Positions 50,270 through 59,800 of a DNA stretch of 64,000 nt are shown here, one piece after another. Positions within the stretch are counted from its first letter, which is position 1, and each line of letters opens with the position of its first letter. Below the pieces are notes generated by a model that was not told where the DNA came from, searched no databases, and saw only the letters and a program-made list of their open reading frames with translations. This DNA is from Muribaculaceae bacterium (lineage in GTDB: Bacteria > Bacteroidota > Bacteroidia > Bacteroidales > Muribaculaceae). A program made the position numbers and the translations under genes. Where the stretch lies: assembly GCA_017557665.1 (NCBI GenBank), contig JAFYYI010000024.1, forward strand, positions 1 to 64,000, in the 5' to 3' direction.

Positions 50270-51898
50270 ATGAAAAGGAAATTCTTTATCGCATCACTCG
50301 TTTTGATGGGTGCATCGATGGTAGCCAATGCACAAGGCTACAAGGACGGTATCGAGTACTACAAGGTAGACAAACTCGACAATGCCAAGGAGTTGCTGGA
50401 GCGCAACTTGAACGCCGCCAGCACCGACAAGGCCGAAGCTTACTACTATCTGGGACAGATTGCTCTGCACCAGGGTAACGCGACTCAGGCTGCCGATTAT
50501 TTCGCACAGGGTATTTCAGCCAATGCCATGAATCCTTACAACTATGTAGGTCAGGCTGCGCTGGCTCTCAAGAAAGGCAGTGGTGATGTGAAGGCTCTAC
50601 TCGACAAGGCGCGCAAGCTGTCCAAGAAGGACCCCAAGCTGGAGATTGAAATCGCTCGTGCATACTATGATGCCAATCCTACCACTTATGCTAAGGATAT
50701 CGATAAGTGCATCAAGAATGCCCGCAAGTGGAACGCCGATGATCCCGACAGCTACATCTTCGAAGCCGACACCAAGGCCGACATGAAGGATTGGGGCAAC
50801 GCCGCCGGTATCTATGAGCTGGCCTTTGATAAAGATCCCAAGAACATTGAGGCCTATGTGAAGTATGCTAACACTTACTTCAACGTGGTTCCCGAGATGG
50901 CAATTGGGCGACTTGAGGAGCTCCAGGCCAAGGTGCCTAACTCAGCCTTGGTTCAGCGTGAGCTTGCCGAGATGTACTATGCCGACAACCTGGGTGCCAA
51001 GGCCGCAGAACAGTATGGTAGGTACATCAAGAATCCCAACCACTTTGCTCAGGACGAGGTGCGCTATGTGCAGCTGTTGTTCTTCGGTGAGAAGTATCAG
51101 GAGTCTCTGGACCTCGCCACGAGCCTGGTGAACAAGTTGAATCCCTCTGACAGCAAGGTCTTCTTCATGAAGCGCATGCAGCTTTACAACCTGGTGCAGC
51201 TCGAGAGGTGGGATGAGGCAGTGGAAGCAGGACGTTCGTTCTTCGCCAACGCTATGCCCAAGGATGCCAAGTATGAGGTGCGTGACTATACCGACTACGG
51301 TCAGGCCCTTCAGAATGCCGGTAGGCCCGAAGAGGCTATCTCGGCCTACGAGAAAGCCATTGAGTTGAACCCCAACAACGCTGACTTGATCCGCTTCATG
51401 GGTGACAGCTATGCCGATGCCGAGAACTACGAGAAGGCTGCCGAGTACTACCAGCGCCTGGTCGACGAAGGCATCAACAAATCCAACGACCTTTACTTGC
51501 TGTCTCGTTACTATCTGAACTATGCTGGTAGTGAAGGCATTGATCCCATCAAGAAGAACGAAGCAGTCGCTAAGGCCCAGAAGTATGTGGAAGAGGTTGA
51601 CAAGTTGGTTCCCAATAATGTGCTGATTGTTAACCAGAAGGCCAATGTCGCCAGATTCATTGAAGGTGACAACAACACTGGCGCTGCAGTGGGCATTTAC
51701 AACGAGTTGCTCAACCTGCTTGAGTCGAAGGATGACAAGGATAGTTATCAACGTTACTTCAGGAGTGCTTACCTCTATCTGGGTAACTACTACTTCAACA
51801 AGGGTGATAAGGCTACTGCAAAGAGCTATTACCAGGAATGCTTGAAGTACGATCCCGAAAACGAGGCTCTGCGCAAGTATGTGAACAACATGAAGTAA
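50270..51898 (+). CDS. Exported tetratricopeptide repeat protein
   Basis: A 542-residue exported protein with a signal peptide (to about residue 22, ending VANAQ) and TPR units over nearly all of the mature chain. Repeats are visible at EAYYYLGQIALHQGNATQAA, at NAAGIYELAFDKDPKNIEAY, at PEEAISAYEKAIELNPNNAD, at YEKAAEYYQRLVDEG and at KATAKSYYQECLKYDPENEA. TPR proteins scaffold complexes in the periplasm. It is transcribed with or separately from the PstS-like gene (82-base gap); the gap carries a sigma-54-type promoter, so it can be controlled independently. A strong terminator follows. Confidence 0.92.
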   Translation: MKRKFFIASLVLMGASMVANAQGYKDGIEYYKVDKLDNAKELLERNLNAASTDKAEAYYYLGQIALHQGNATQAADYFAQGISANAMNPYNYVGQAALALKKGSGDVKALLDKARKLSKKDPKLEIEIARAYYDANPTTYAKDIDKCIKNARKWNADDPDSYIFEADTKADMKDWGNAAGIYELAFDKDPKNIEAYVKYANTYFNVVPEMAIGRLEELQAKVPNSALVQRELAEMYYADNLGAKAAEQYGRYIKNPNHFAQDEVRYVQLLFFGEKYQESLDLATSLVNKLNPSDSKVFFMKRMQLYNLVQLERWDEAVEAGRSFFANAMPKDAKYEVRDYTDYGQALQNAGRPEEAISAYEKAIELNPNNADLIRFMGDSYADAENYEKAAEYYQRLVDEGINKSNDLYLLSRYYLNYAGSEGIDPIKKNEAVAKAQKYVEEVDKLVPNNVLIVNQKANVARFIEGDNNTGAAVGIYNELLNLLESKDDKDSYQRYFRSAYLYLGNYYFNKGDKATAKSYYQECLKYDPENEALRKYVNNMK

Positions 51899-51925
51899 TA
51901 ACGGTACTACAGAATCTATAATTTG

Positions 51926-51963
51926 GCGGGCGGCTGATTTTTCGGCCGCTCGCATTTTTTTTT
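51926..51963 (+). terminator. Intrinsic terminator after the TPR gene
   Basis: GCGGGCGGC (51926-51934) pairs with GCCGCTCGC (51945-51953) and is followed by ATTTTTTTTT. Confidence 0.9.
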
Positions 51964-51974
51964 GCCCGAAGTGC

Positions 51975-52004
51975 TTGATTCATGGGAAAAAAGTAGTAAT
52001 TTTG
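51975..52004 (+). promoter_or_regulatory. Promoter of the subtilisin-ruvA-sprA unit
   Basis: TTG (51975-51977), a 19-base spacer, then TAATTTTG (51997-52004), an exact -7 match. The leader to the ATG at 52054 is about 45 bases. Confidence 0.65.
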
Positions 52005-52053
52005 TAAGTTTTAATTTAACAGTGTTTTATTTCGACATAATCTATCTAATAAT

Positions 52054-54075
52054 ATGAAAAGGATAAGTTTAGCCTTAATGCTATTGCTGTCGTTATTGGT
52101 CTGCAATGTGCCGCTTTGTGCTCAGTCAACCGACGACGGCTATTATGACGCATTCATTTCGGTTACCGATGAGGTGAGTCTGACACAGTTGCGTGAAGCG
52201 GGCTTGGTGATTACAGCGAAATATGACGGTATCATCACCGCACAGATTCCCAATCACTATAAACCTTATGAGCTCAAGTCCTTTGCTGGCGTGAATCACG
52301 TTTCTCCGGCTATTGAGTTGGTCACCTATAGTGACAGTGCCCGCTATTATTCTCGTGTTGAGAAGGCGCATCAAGGTGTCGGGCTTGAAATGCCGTACAC
52401 CGGCAAGGACGTGATTGTGGGCGTGGTTGACTGTGGTGTTGACTTCAACCACATCAACTTCTGCGATAGCGCCGGTAACCCGAGGGTCAAGGCTGTGTAT
52501 ATGCCCTATGACAGCACTGGAAAAACGATCATGGTGGACAGGATTGTGCTGCCGGGCACTTGTTTTGAGACTCCTGAAAGAATCAAGGCTCTCACCACCG
52601 ATGACCCCAATACCACTCACGGCACTCAGACGACGGGAATTGCTGCAGGAAGCTATAAGGAGAATGGCTGGTATGGTATTGCCACCGAAGCCGACATCGT
52701 CGTTTGCGCCATGCCCGAGGAAAAACTCAGTGACGTGAAATTGGCTCACTGCATCAGCTATATCAACGATTATGCTCGCCGTGTGGGCAAACCCTATGTG
52801 ATTAATATCAGTTTGGGATACAATGTGGGACCCCATGACGGCACCTCTTTCATCACATCGATTTTCAAGCAGTTCTCAGGACCGGGCAAGATTCTTGTGG
52901 TGGCTGCGGGCAATGATGGTGATGAGGATGTGTGCATCCATGAATCGCTGGACTCCAAGACCGACACGGTGACAACCCTGCTGGGCGGTTTTTACGGCGG
53001 TTTGAGGCGCTCAGGCTACGTGAATGCCTGGAGCGATCAGGGCAAGACCTTTAACACTAGATTGATCGTTGTTGATACCAGCAATGGTAATATCGTCTAC
53101 AAGTCGCGCTCTCTGGGTGCTACTGCTGTCGGTGTGACAGCCGAGTTCAACACCGAGGAGGATTCTGTGTTAAGTCAATACTACACGGGTAAGGTTTCAT
53201 TCTCTGGTTCGATGGAGATGAACGGTAACGGATCCTCGCTCATCAAGCTTGACATGACAGCACGTGAACGCCAATATGTGCTGGGACTCCAGTACTACAG
53301 TCCGCTAGCGACGCCCCTGAATATCTGGACTTCACAATACGCATTTTTTAATAACTTCGGATTGCCATGGGTGTCGAAGGGTACTTCGGTTGGCTCCATC
53401 AATGAGTTGTGCACGACCGACAGTGTCATCTCGGTCGGCTCTTACAATACCAGGCAATATGTCCCCCTGCGTGATGGCACAGAGTATTACCGCCATTTCA
53501 GCAAACCGTTAGAGATGTCATACTACTCGTCCTACGGACCCGATGAGAATGGCGTGAATCGCCCTGACGTGTGTGCGCCAGGCAGTGTGATCATCTCTTC
53601 GGCCAATCGATATGACACCAACGCCCCCAATATCCAGTATTGGCAGCCTTCAGTTTTCATCGACGGTGTGGAATATCCTTATTGCCCTGACTTGGGTACG
53701 TCCATGTCGGCGCCTGTTGTGGCCGGTGCAGTTGCCTTGTGGCTGCAGGCTAACCCTGAATTAAGTACTGCTGATGTACGAAATGTGCTCAGGAATAGTA
53801 GTTATAAGGACAGATATGTCAACACTGGCAACCCTGCCCGTTGGGGCAGCGGTAAACTGGACATCAATGCCGGCTTGCGCTATGTGCTGAATATCGAGGA
53901 CAAGAATGGTGATGTGAACAGTGACGGTGAGGTCAACTTGAGTGACATCAACGTGGTGATTGACATCATCCTTGGCGGCAAGACTGATAGTGATACAAGA
54001 CGTCGTGCCGATGTGAATAGCGATGGGGAGGTTAACATTAGCGACGTTAACGTGATCATCGATATCATCCTTTAA
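52054..54075 (+). CDS. Secreted S8 subtilisin-like protease with dockerin-like tail (first of two)
   Basis: A 673-residue protein with a signal peptide (to about 23, ending LCAQS), a short N-terminal prodomain-like region (about 25-115), and a peptidase S8 domain. The catalytic triad is Asp126 in GVVDCGVDFNH, His189 in THGTQTTGIAAG and Ser550 in GTSMSAPVVAG. The long gap between His and Ser holds a beta-rich insertion of about 150 residues. Residues 620-673 are two dockerin-type loops, DVNSDGEVNLSD and DVNSDGEVNISD, each followed by a VIDIIL helix. No T9SS-type C-terminal domain follows. The paralogue starts three bases after its stop. It is probably surface or secreted and autoprocessing. 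Confidence 0.93.
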   Translation: MKRISLALMLLLSLLVCNVPLCAQSTDDGYYDAFISVTDEVSLTQLREAGLVITAKYDGIITAQIPNHYKPYELKSFAGVNHVSPAIELVTYSDSARYYSRVEKAHQGVGLEMPYTGKDVIVGVVDCGVDFNHINFCDSAGNPRVKAVYMPYDSTGKTIMVDRIVLPGTCFETPERIKALTTDDPNTTHGTQTTGIAAGSYKENGWYGIATEADIVVCAMPEEKLSDVKLAHCISYINDYARRVGKPYVINISLGYNVGPHDGTSFITSIFKQFSGPGKILVVAAGNDGDEDVCIHESLDSKTDTVTTLLGGFYGGLRRSGYVNAWSDQGKTFNTRLIVVDTSNGNIVYKSRSLGATAVGVTAEFNTEEDSVLSQYYTGKVSFSGSMEMNGNGSSLIKLDMTARERQYVLGLQYYSPLATPLNIWTSQYAFFNNFGLPWVSKGTSVGSINELCTTDSVISVGSYNTRQYVPLRDGTEYYRHFSKPLEMSYYSSYGPDENGVNRPDVCAPGSVIISSANRYDTNAPNIQYWQPSVFIDGVEYPYCPDLGTSMSAPVVAGAVALWLQANPELSTADVRNVLRNSSYKDRYVNTGNPARWGSGKLDINAGLRYVLNIEDKNGDVNSDGEVNLSDINVVIDIILGGKTDSDTRRRADVNSDGEVNISDVNVIIDIIL

Positions 54076-54078
54076 ATT

Positions 54079-56199
54079 GTGGTGAAGAAGCTGCTCGCCA
54101 TATGCCTGTTGATGCTCTCGCTGCCTTTAGAGGCGTGGTCATCCGCCGACATGAGCGCTTTGTCCAAACTCATACTTAAGCGTGATGCAATTCATGGGGC
54201 TCATCGTGCACCTTTGCACGATGAGGCTTGCTATCAGGCCTTTATCGGCTTGAAAGACATGGCGGCTGTTGGCGTGTTGAGGCAGATGGGTGTTAGCGTG
54301 AGTAGTCAGTATGAAGGATTCGTCACGGCTAGTATTCCTGCCGAGGTCTTGGGTGAAGTGATGAAGCTCGGGGAGGTGCGACATGTCTCGCTGGCTCAAC
54401 CGCTGGTATTGTGCAACGACAGTGCGCGTGTCTTGTCCTGTGTCGATCAACTGCATGAAGCTGTTGGCATGATAACTCCGCTGACCGGCGAAGGCGTTAT
54501 TGTGGGTGTCGTGGATGTCGGCATTGATTTTAATCACATCAACTTGTGTGATAGCAATGGCCGGTCTAGGGTGCGTGCAGTGTATATGCCCTGTGACAGC
54601 ACCGGTGTGAGGCCTGTTGTGGATGGTGACACCTTGCCTGGCAGTTGTTACCTGCTGCCCGAACAGATTGCCGCCCTGACGACAGACTACCCCTTGTCAT
54701 CTCATGGCACGCACACGCTGGGCACCGCTGCAGGCAGCTGCAAGGAAAACAATTGGTATGGTGTGGCGCCCGGCGCCGATATCGTGGCTTGCGGCATCCC
54801 CTCGGACGAGCTCACCGACGTGAATATCGCCAATGCTGTCAGGTTTATTTTTGACTATGCCGACAAGGTGGCTAAACCTTGTGTCGTCAATATGAGCTTA
54901 GGCGGCAACGATGGGCCTAATGACGGGTCTTCTTACCTCTGCAGGCTTTTCAACGAACTGTCAGGCCCCGGCCGCATCTGCGTTCTGTCGGCAGGCAATG
55001 ACGGTAATGCTCCTGTATGTTTCCATGATGAAATCAAGGGCCGCGGTGATACCGTCATGACGCTACTGCGCAATCGTTCCGGCGGCTTGCAGCGCAAGGG
55101 TTACGTGAGCATGTGGAGCGATGGTCCCCAGGTGCATCGTTCTCGATTGGTTGTTATCAATCGGGCGACAGGTGAGCTGGAGTATGCTTCGGCCATTATG
55201 GCGTGTCTCCCTGAGGACAGCGTGTTCACGTTCTCAAGTGATTCCGACGCGGATTTTTCCGCTTATTATGAGGGTGAGGTGAAATATGCCAGTGCAATGG
55301 AACCAAGTTTTTATTCCGATGGAAACCTGATGGACGATGGGCGTTTTCACACTTATTGGGTCTTTGATGTGACCTCCAGGATAGCCGGTCATCTGTTAGG
55401 CATTCAGTATATGGCCGACGAGCCAGTGGATTTGGTGGGTTGGTGTACACGAGACGCTTATTTCTATACATTTGGCTTGGACGGAGTGACCGGAGGCTCT
55501 CCAGTAGGTTCAATCAGCGACTTGTGCACGACCGACAGCGTCATCTCGGTCGGTGCTTATTGTTCCCGTGCGTCTTACATTGACCATGAAGGCGTATCGT
55601 TCAATTTTGTGGATTGCCACTTGGGAGACATCGCCGATTTTTCATCCTATGGACCCGATGAACGTGGCAACGCAAGACCTGATGTGTGTGCTCCCGGCCT
55701 GGCTTTGCTCTCATCGGCCAATCGTTATGATGAGATGTCCGACAGGCAGCGTTGGCCTGCGGCGGTCACCCTGCAGGGTGTAGATTACCCTTATTATGCC
55801 AATCAGGGCACTTCGATGTCGGCCCCGGTGGTGACGGGAACCATCGCATTGATGTTGCAGGTTAATCCACGGTTAGCGCCATCAGATGTGAGGGAGGTGT
55901 TGAAACGCTCTTCGTGCCGTGACGCATTTGTGCTTAATGGCAACGAGGCTCAGTGGGGCGTGGGAAAACTTGATGCTGCAGCTGCTGTCAATGATGTCGT
56001 GGTCAACACGTTGCTTCATGGTGATGTGAACAATGACAAGGAAGTCAACGTGGCCGATGTCATGGCACTCATCGATGTGATTCTCAATCCTGCGGGGTGT
56101 CGTGATGCTGCCACAAAAATACGCGCTGACGTGAATCGTGACTTGGAGATACAATTGTCCGACATCAATCAGCTTATTGATATGATATTAAACCATTAG
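54079..56199 (+). CDS. Secreted S8 subtilisin-like protease with dockerin-like tail (second of two)
   Basis: A 706-residue paralogue of the preceding gene. The start is GTG at 54079 (GTG at 54082 also possible), three bases past the upstream stop; the signal peptide ends near WSSAD. The triad is Asp146 in GVVDVGIDFNH, His209 in SSHGTHTLGTAAG and Ser579 in GTSMSAPVVTG. The tail (about 648-706) has DVNNDKEVNVAD and DVNRDLEIQLSD, so its second loop keeps fewer calcium ligands than its neighbour. Both proteins share blocks of near-identical DNA (53407-53438 with 55522-55553), indicating duplication or gene conversion. The ruvA ATG lies five bases after its stop, so translation is coupled or nearly so. 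Confidence 0.92.
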   Translation: MVKKLLAICLLMLSLPLEAWSSADMSALSKLILKRDAIHGAHRAPLHDEACYQAFIGLKDMAAVGVLRQMGVSVSSQYEGFVTASIPAEVLGEVMKLGEVRHVSLAQPLVLCNDSARVLSCVDQLHEAVGMITPLTGEGVIVGVVDVGIDFNHINLCDSNGRSRVRAVYMPCDSTGVRPVVDGDTLPGSCYLLPEQIAALTTDYPLSSHGTHTLGTAAGSCKENNWYGVAPGADIVACGIPSDELTDVNIANAVRFIFDYADKVAKPCVVNMSLGGNDGPNDGSSYLCRLFNELSGPGRICVLSAGNDGNAPVCFHDEIKGRGDTVMTLLRNRSGGLQRKGYVSMWSDGPQVHRSRLVVINRATGELEYASAIMACLPEDSVFTFSSDSDADFSAYYEGEVKYASAMEPSFYSDGNLMDDGRFHTYWVFDVTSRIAGHLLGIQYMADEPVDLVGWCTRDAYFYTFGLDGVTGGSPVGSISDLCTTDSVISVGAYCSRASYIDHEGVSFNFVDCHLGDIADFSSYGPDERGNARPDVCAPGLALLSSANRYDEMSDRQRWPAAVTLQGVDYPYYANQGTSMSAPVVTGTIALMLQVNPRLAPSDVREVLKRSSCRDAFVLNGNEAQWGVGKLDAAAAVNDVVVNTLLHGDVNNDKEVNVADVMALIDVILNPAGCRDAATKIRADVNRDLEIQLSDINQLIDMILNH

Positions 56200-56203
56200 G
56201 ATT

Positions 56204-56794
56204 ATGATAGATTACATTAAAGGCACAATTGCCGAACTCAATCCGGCCTATGCTGTGATAGACAATCATGGCATCGGTTATATGTTGAATATTTCTCTTT
56301 CAACATTTGACGCCTTGTCTAGGGTGGGGAAGGATGAGGTGATGCTGTATGTTCATGAGGCGATTCGTGAAGATGCACACCTGTTGTACGGTTTTGCCAC
56401 AAAACACGAGCGTGAAGCCTTCCTGTTGCTCATCTCGGTGTCGGGCGTAGGGCCGAACATCGCCCGAATGATTCTCTCCTCGATGAGTGTCGATGAGTTC
56501 ACCCAGGCTGTTGCAGGAAATAATGTGGCGATGTTCAAATCGGTCAAGGGTGTGGGAGGAAAAACCGCCCAAAGAATAATAGTTGACCTTAAAGATAAAA
56601 TAAAACCGACTGGTGATACGTTATTAAATCAAGCGGGTCCCGCCTCGAGTGAGGTCTTTGATGAAGCGCTTGCAGCCCTTGTGATGCTGGGCTTCTCTCA
56701 ACAGGCTTCGCAGAAAACGCTTAAATCGCTGTTTTCCAGCCATCCGTCATTGACGGTAGAGCAGGCCATCAAGCAGGCTCTGAAGATGATGTAG
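56204..56794 (+). CDS. ruvA: Holliday junction branch migration protein RuvA
   Basis: A 196-residue RuvA, the tetrameric scaffold that holds the Holliday junction for RuvB. The N-terminal OB fold contains IDYIKGTIAELNPAYAVID and the GYMLNISLSTF strand. The helix-hairpin-helix domain has LLISVSGVGPNIARMILSSM and FKSVKGVGGKTAQRIIVDLK. The C-terminal domain ends EQAIKQALKMM. It lies four bases after the subtilisin gene and 60 bases before sprA. A ruvA-sprA pairing is common in Bacteroidota; the two secreted proteases in the same transcript are the unusual part. Confidence 0.96.
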   Translation: MIDYIKGTIAELNPAYAVIDNHGIGYMLNISLSTFDALSRVGKDEVMLYVHEAIREDAHLLYGFATKHEREAFLLLISVSGVGPNIARMILSSMSVDEFTQAVAGNNVAMFKSVKGVGGKTAQRIIVDLKDKIKPTGDTLLNQAGPASSEVFDEALAALVMLGFSQQASQKTLKSLFSSHPSLTVEQAIKQALKMM

Positions 56795-56854
56795 GCTACA
56801 GAAGGCAGGTCCCGGACGAACGCACATTGAAGGATAAAATAAAGAACTGGTAAA

Positions 56855-59800
56855 TTGAACCGTAAAAAAATAATACTTTCGATTACCATTCTCGCTATCA
56901 TTGGTCTGTTGGCGAGCAATGGCTCATTGTTGGCACAATATGTGACCAGCACTTTGCCGCCGCCACCTCCACCTCCCGACACACGTCCGTCGGCACAGCA
57001 GCAGGTGCCCCCCAAGTCGGACCTGCAATTTGATGTTAGGCCTACTATCCCTCGCAACTACGATGATGTGCAGGGCCTCGGTGAGTATTCCGCCGACTTG
57101 AAGGACCCGTCTAACATCACCTCGGTCGTGGAATTTGACCCCGAAACGGGATGTTATGTGGTGCACACCAAGTTGGGTGACTATGACATTGTCACCCCCT
57201 ATATCATGTCGGCCGACGAATACAGCAATGCCGACTTCAGGCGTTCAATGATGGAGTATTATCGCCAGAAGAATGCCGAGAGCGCCCAGAATACTGAATC
57301 CGATCCCTTTAATTTCCTGGATATGCAGTTCGGTATGGGACCGCTCGAAACGGTGTTCGGACCTGGTGGCGTTCAGTTGAAGACCACAGGTTCGGTGGTC
57401 ATCAATATGGGCGTCAAGAGCAATTCTACCGACAACCCGTCACTGTCTGTCTCCCAGCGCAAGAAGACCTACTTTGACTTTGAACAGAAGATTCAGGCCA
57501 ATCTGACTGCTACGGTCGGCGATAAGATGCGCTTCAACATGTCCTATAATACAGGCGCCACTTTTGACTTCGACAGCAAGAGCCTCAAGTTGGCCTATGA
57601 GGGCAAGGAAGACGAGATTATCAAGAATATCGAGGCCGGTAATGTGAGCATGACGACCGGTTCGTCGCTCATTCACGGTAGCGCTGCTCTGTTTGGTGTC
57701 AAGACCAAACTGCAATTCGGTAAACTCACGGCCACCGCGCTTGTCTCTCAGCAGAACAGCGAGTCTCAGACGGTCAGCAGTAAGGGTGGCTCCCAGACCA
57801 CAGAGTTCTACCTGTCGGCCGACAAGTATGACCAGAACCGTAACTTCTTCCTTTCACACTTCTTCCGCGACAATTATGACAGGTGGTGCTCTAAATTGCC
57901 GCTTGTTTCCTCGGGTGTGCAGATTACACGCATCGAGGTGTGGATTACCAACACACGCAACAATTACAACGAGGCCCGTAACATCATGGCCTTTATGGAC
58001 GTGGGTGAAGGTGAAGAAAAGAACATTGCTAACCATCACTGGATAGGCGAAGCCGGTTCATTGCCTTCCAACAAGTCCAATAATTTGTTGGATGAGATCA
58101 AGGAATCTTATCCCGATGCACGTTATATGAGTAAGGCTTCGATGGCACTGCTGCCGTTGAAGGATTATGGCTTTGAAGGTGGTAAGGACTACGAGAAGAT
58201 TGAGAGCGCCCGTTTGCTTTCTTCATCAGAATACACGCTGAATCCTGATTTGGGTTACATCATGCTCAAGCAGGCATTGTCCAGTGATGAGATTCTTGCT
58301 GTCGCCTATCAATATAATTATGGTGGTCGCACCTATCAGGTGGGTGAGTTCTCGGGAGACATCACTTCTACCGATCAGTCGCTCTATGTCAAGATGCTTA
58401 AGGGAACGACAGCATCCCCGTATCTTCCCATGTGGGACTTGGCGATGAAAAACGTGTATGCCTTGGGCGCCTACCAAATCCAGAAGAAGAATTTCAAGCT
58501 CAATATCAAGTATCTGAGTGACACGACTGGTAACGAGTTGACTTATATCCCTGCCGGACAAATCAATGGAACTCCGTTGTTGCAGGTGATGAACCTTGAC
58601 CGCTTGGATGCTAACCAGGAGCCCAATATTGACGGTCGTTTTGACTATATCGAGGGTTACACGATACAGTCATCCACAGGTAAGATTATCTTCCCGGTGA
58701 CTGAGCCGTTCGGTGAGCACTTGCGAACGAAATTCAACGATGACGCCATTGCTAAGAATTACATCTATACCGAGCTGTATGACTCAACATTAACCGTTGC
58801 CCAGCAATTCAGCGACAAGAACAAGTTTGTCCTCGCTGGTGAATATCAATCCAGTTCGGGTAGCGTTATCAGGCTTAATGCGACCAATGTTGCGCGCGGT
58901 TCGGTTGTCGTCACGGCGGGCGGTGTTACCTTGACCGAAAACAGTGACTACACGGTGGACTACACCATGGGTACGGTCACTATCATCAATCAGAGTATCA
59001 TCGATGCCGGCACCAACATCAGCGTGTCGTTGGAGAACCAGTCCACATTCAACATGCAGCGCAAGACGCTATTGGGTCTTGACTTGGATTACGCCTTCAA
59101 CAAGAATTTCCATGTCGGAGCCACAGTGATGCACTATGGCGAGAAGGCTATCGGTGACAAGCTTGCGATTGGTAACGAGTTGGTCAACAACACCATCTGG
59201 GGAGCCAACATGTCCTTCAACACCCAGTTCATGTGGCTGACCAACCTGCTGAACAAGATTCCCACCGTCAATGCCGTAGCTCCCTCAAGCGTGACATTCC
59301 AGGGTGAGTTCGCGCAACTCATTCCGCATCAAGCCAAGACGGGCTCCAACTCGGGTAGCTCCTATATTGATGACTTTGAGTCCACACAGACCCCTGTTGA
59401 TATCCGCGCACCTTATTCATGGGCCTTGGCATCAACTCCCCAAGACGCTTCGGCATCGGCATTATTCCCCGAGGCGACGTTGAACAACAACGTGGAGTAT
59501 GGAAAGAACCGTGCGTTGATATCTTGGTACTATATCGACCGATTGTTCACACAGCGTAACTCGTCTTACGCTCCAGGATACATCAAGAGTGACCTGGATG
59601 CGCTGTCTTATCCTTACGCCCGTGAGGTGGCCTTCAGCGAGGTGTTCCCTGGCCGCGAACTCAACTATGGTGAGTCATCGGTGATCCAGACCCTCAACCT
59701 GTCGTTCTATCCTAAGGAGCGCGGCCCGTATAACCTTGACGGCACCAACGTTGATCAGGACGGTAATCTGCTCTATCCCGAGAAACGATGGGGTGGTATT

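Noticed and set aside
50942..51955. 337-codon minus-strand frame opposite the TPR gene
   Set aside because: Mirror of periodic TPR codons; it starts inside the terminator at 51926-51963.
52054..56199. Cellulosome components suggested by dockerin tails
   Set aside because: No cohesin, scaffoldin or plant-polysaccharide-degrading gene set accompanies them; the bearers are proteases and a flavodoxin.
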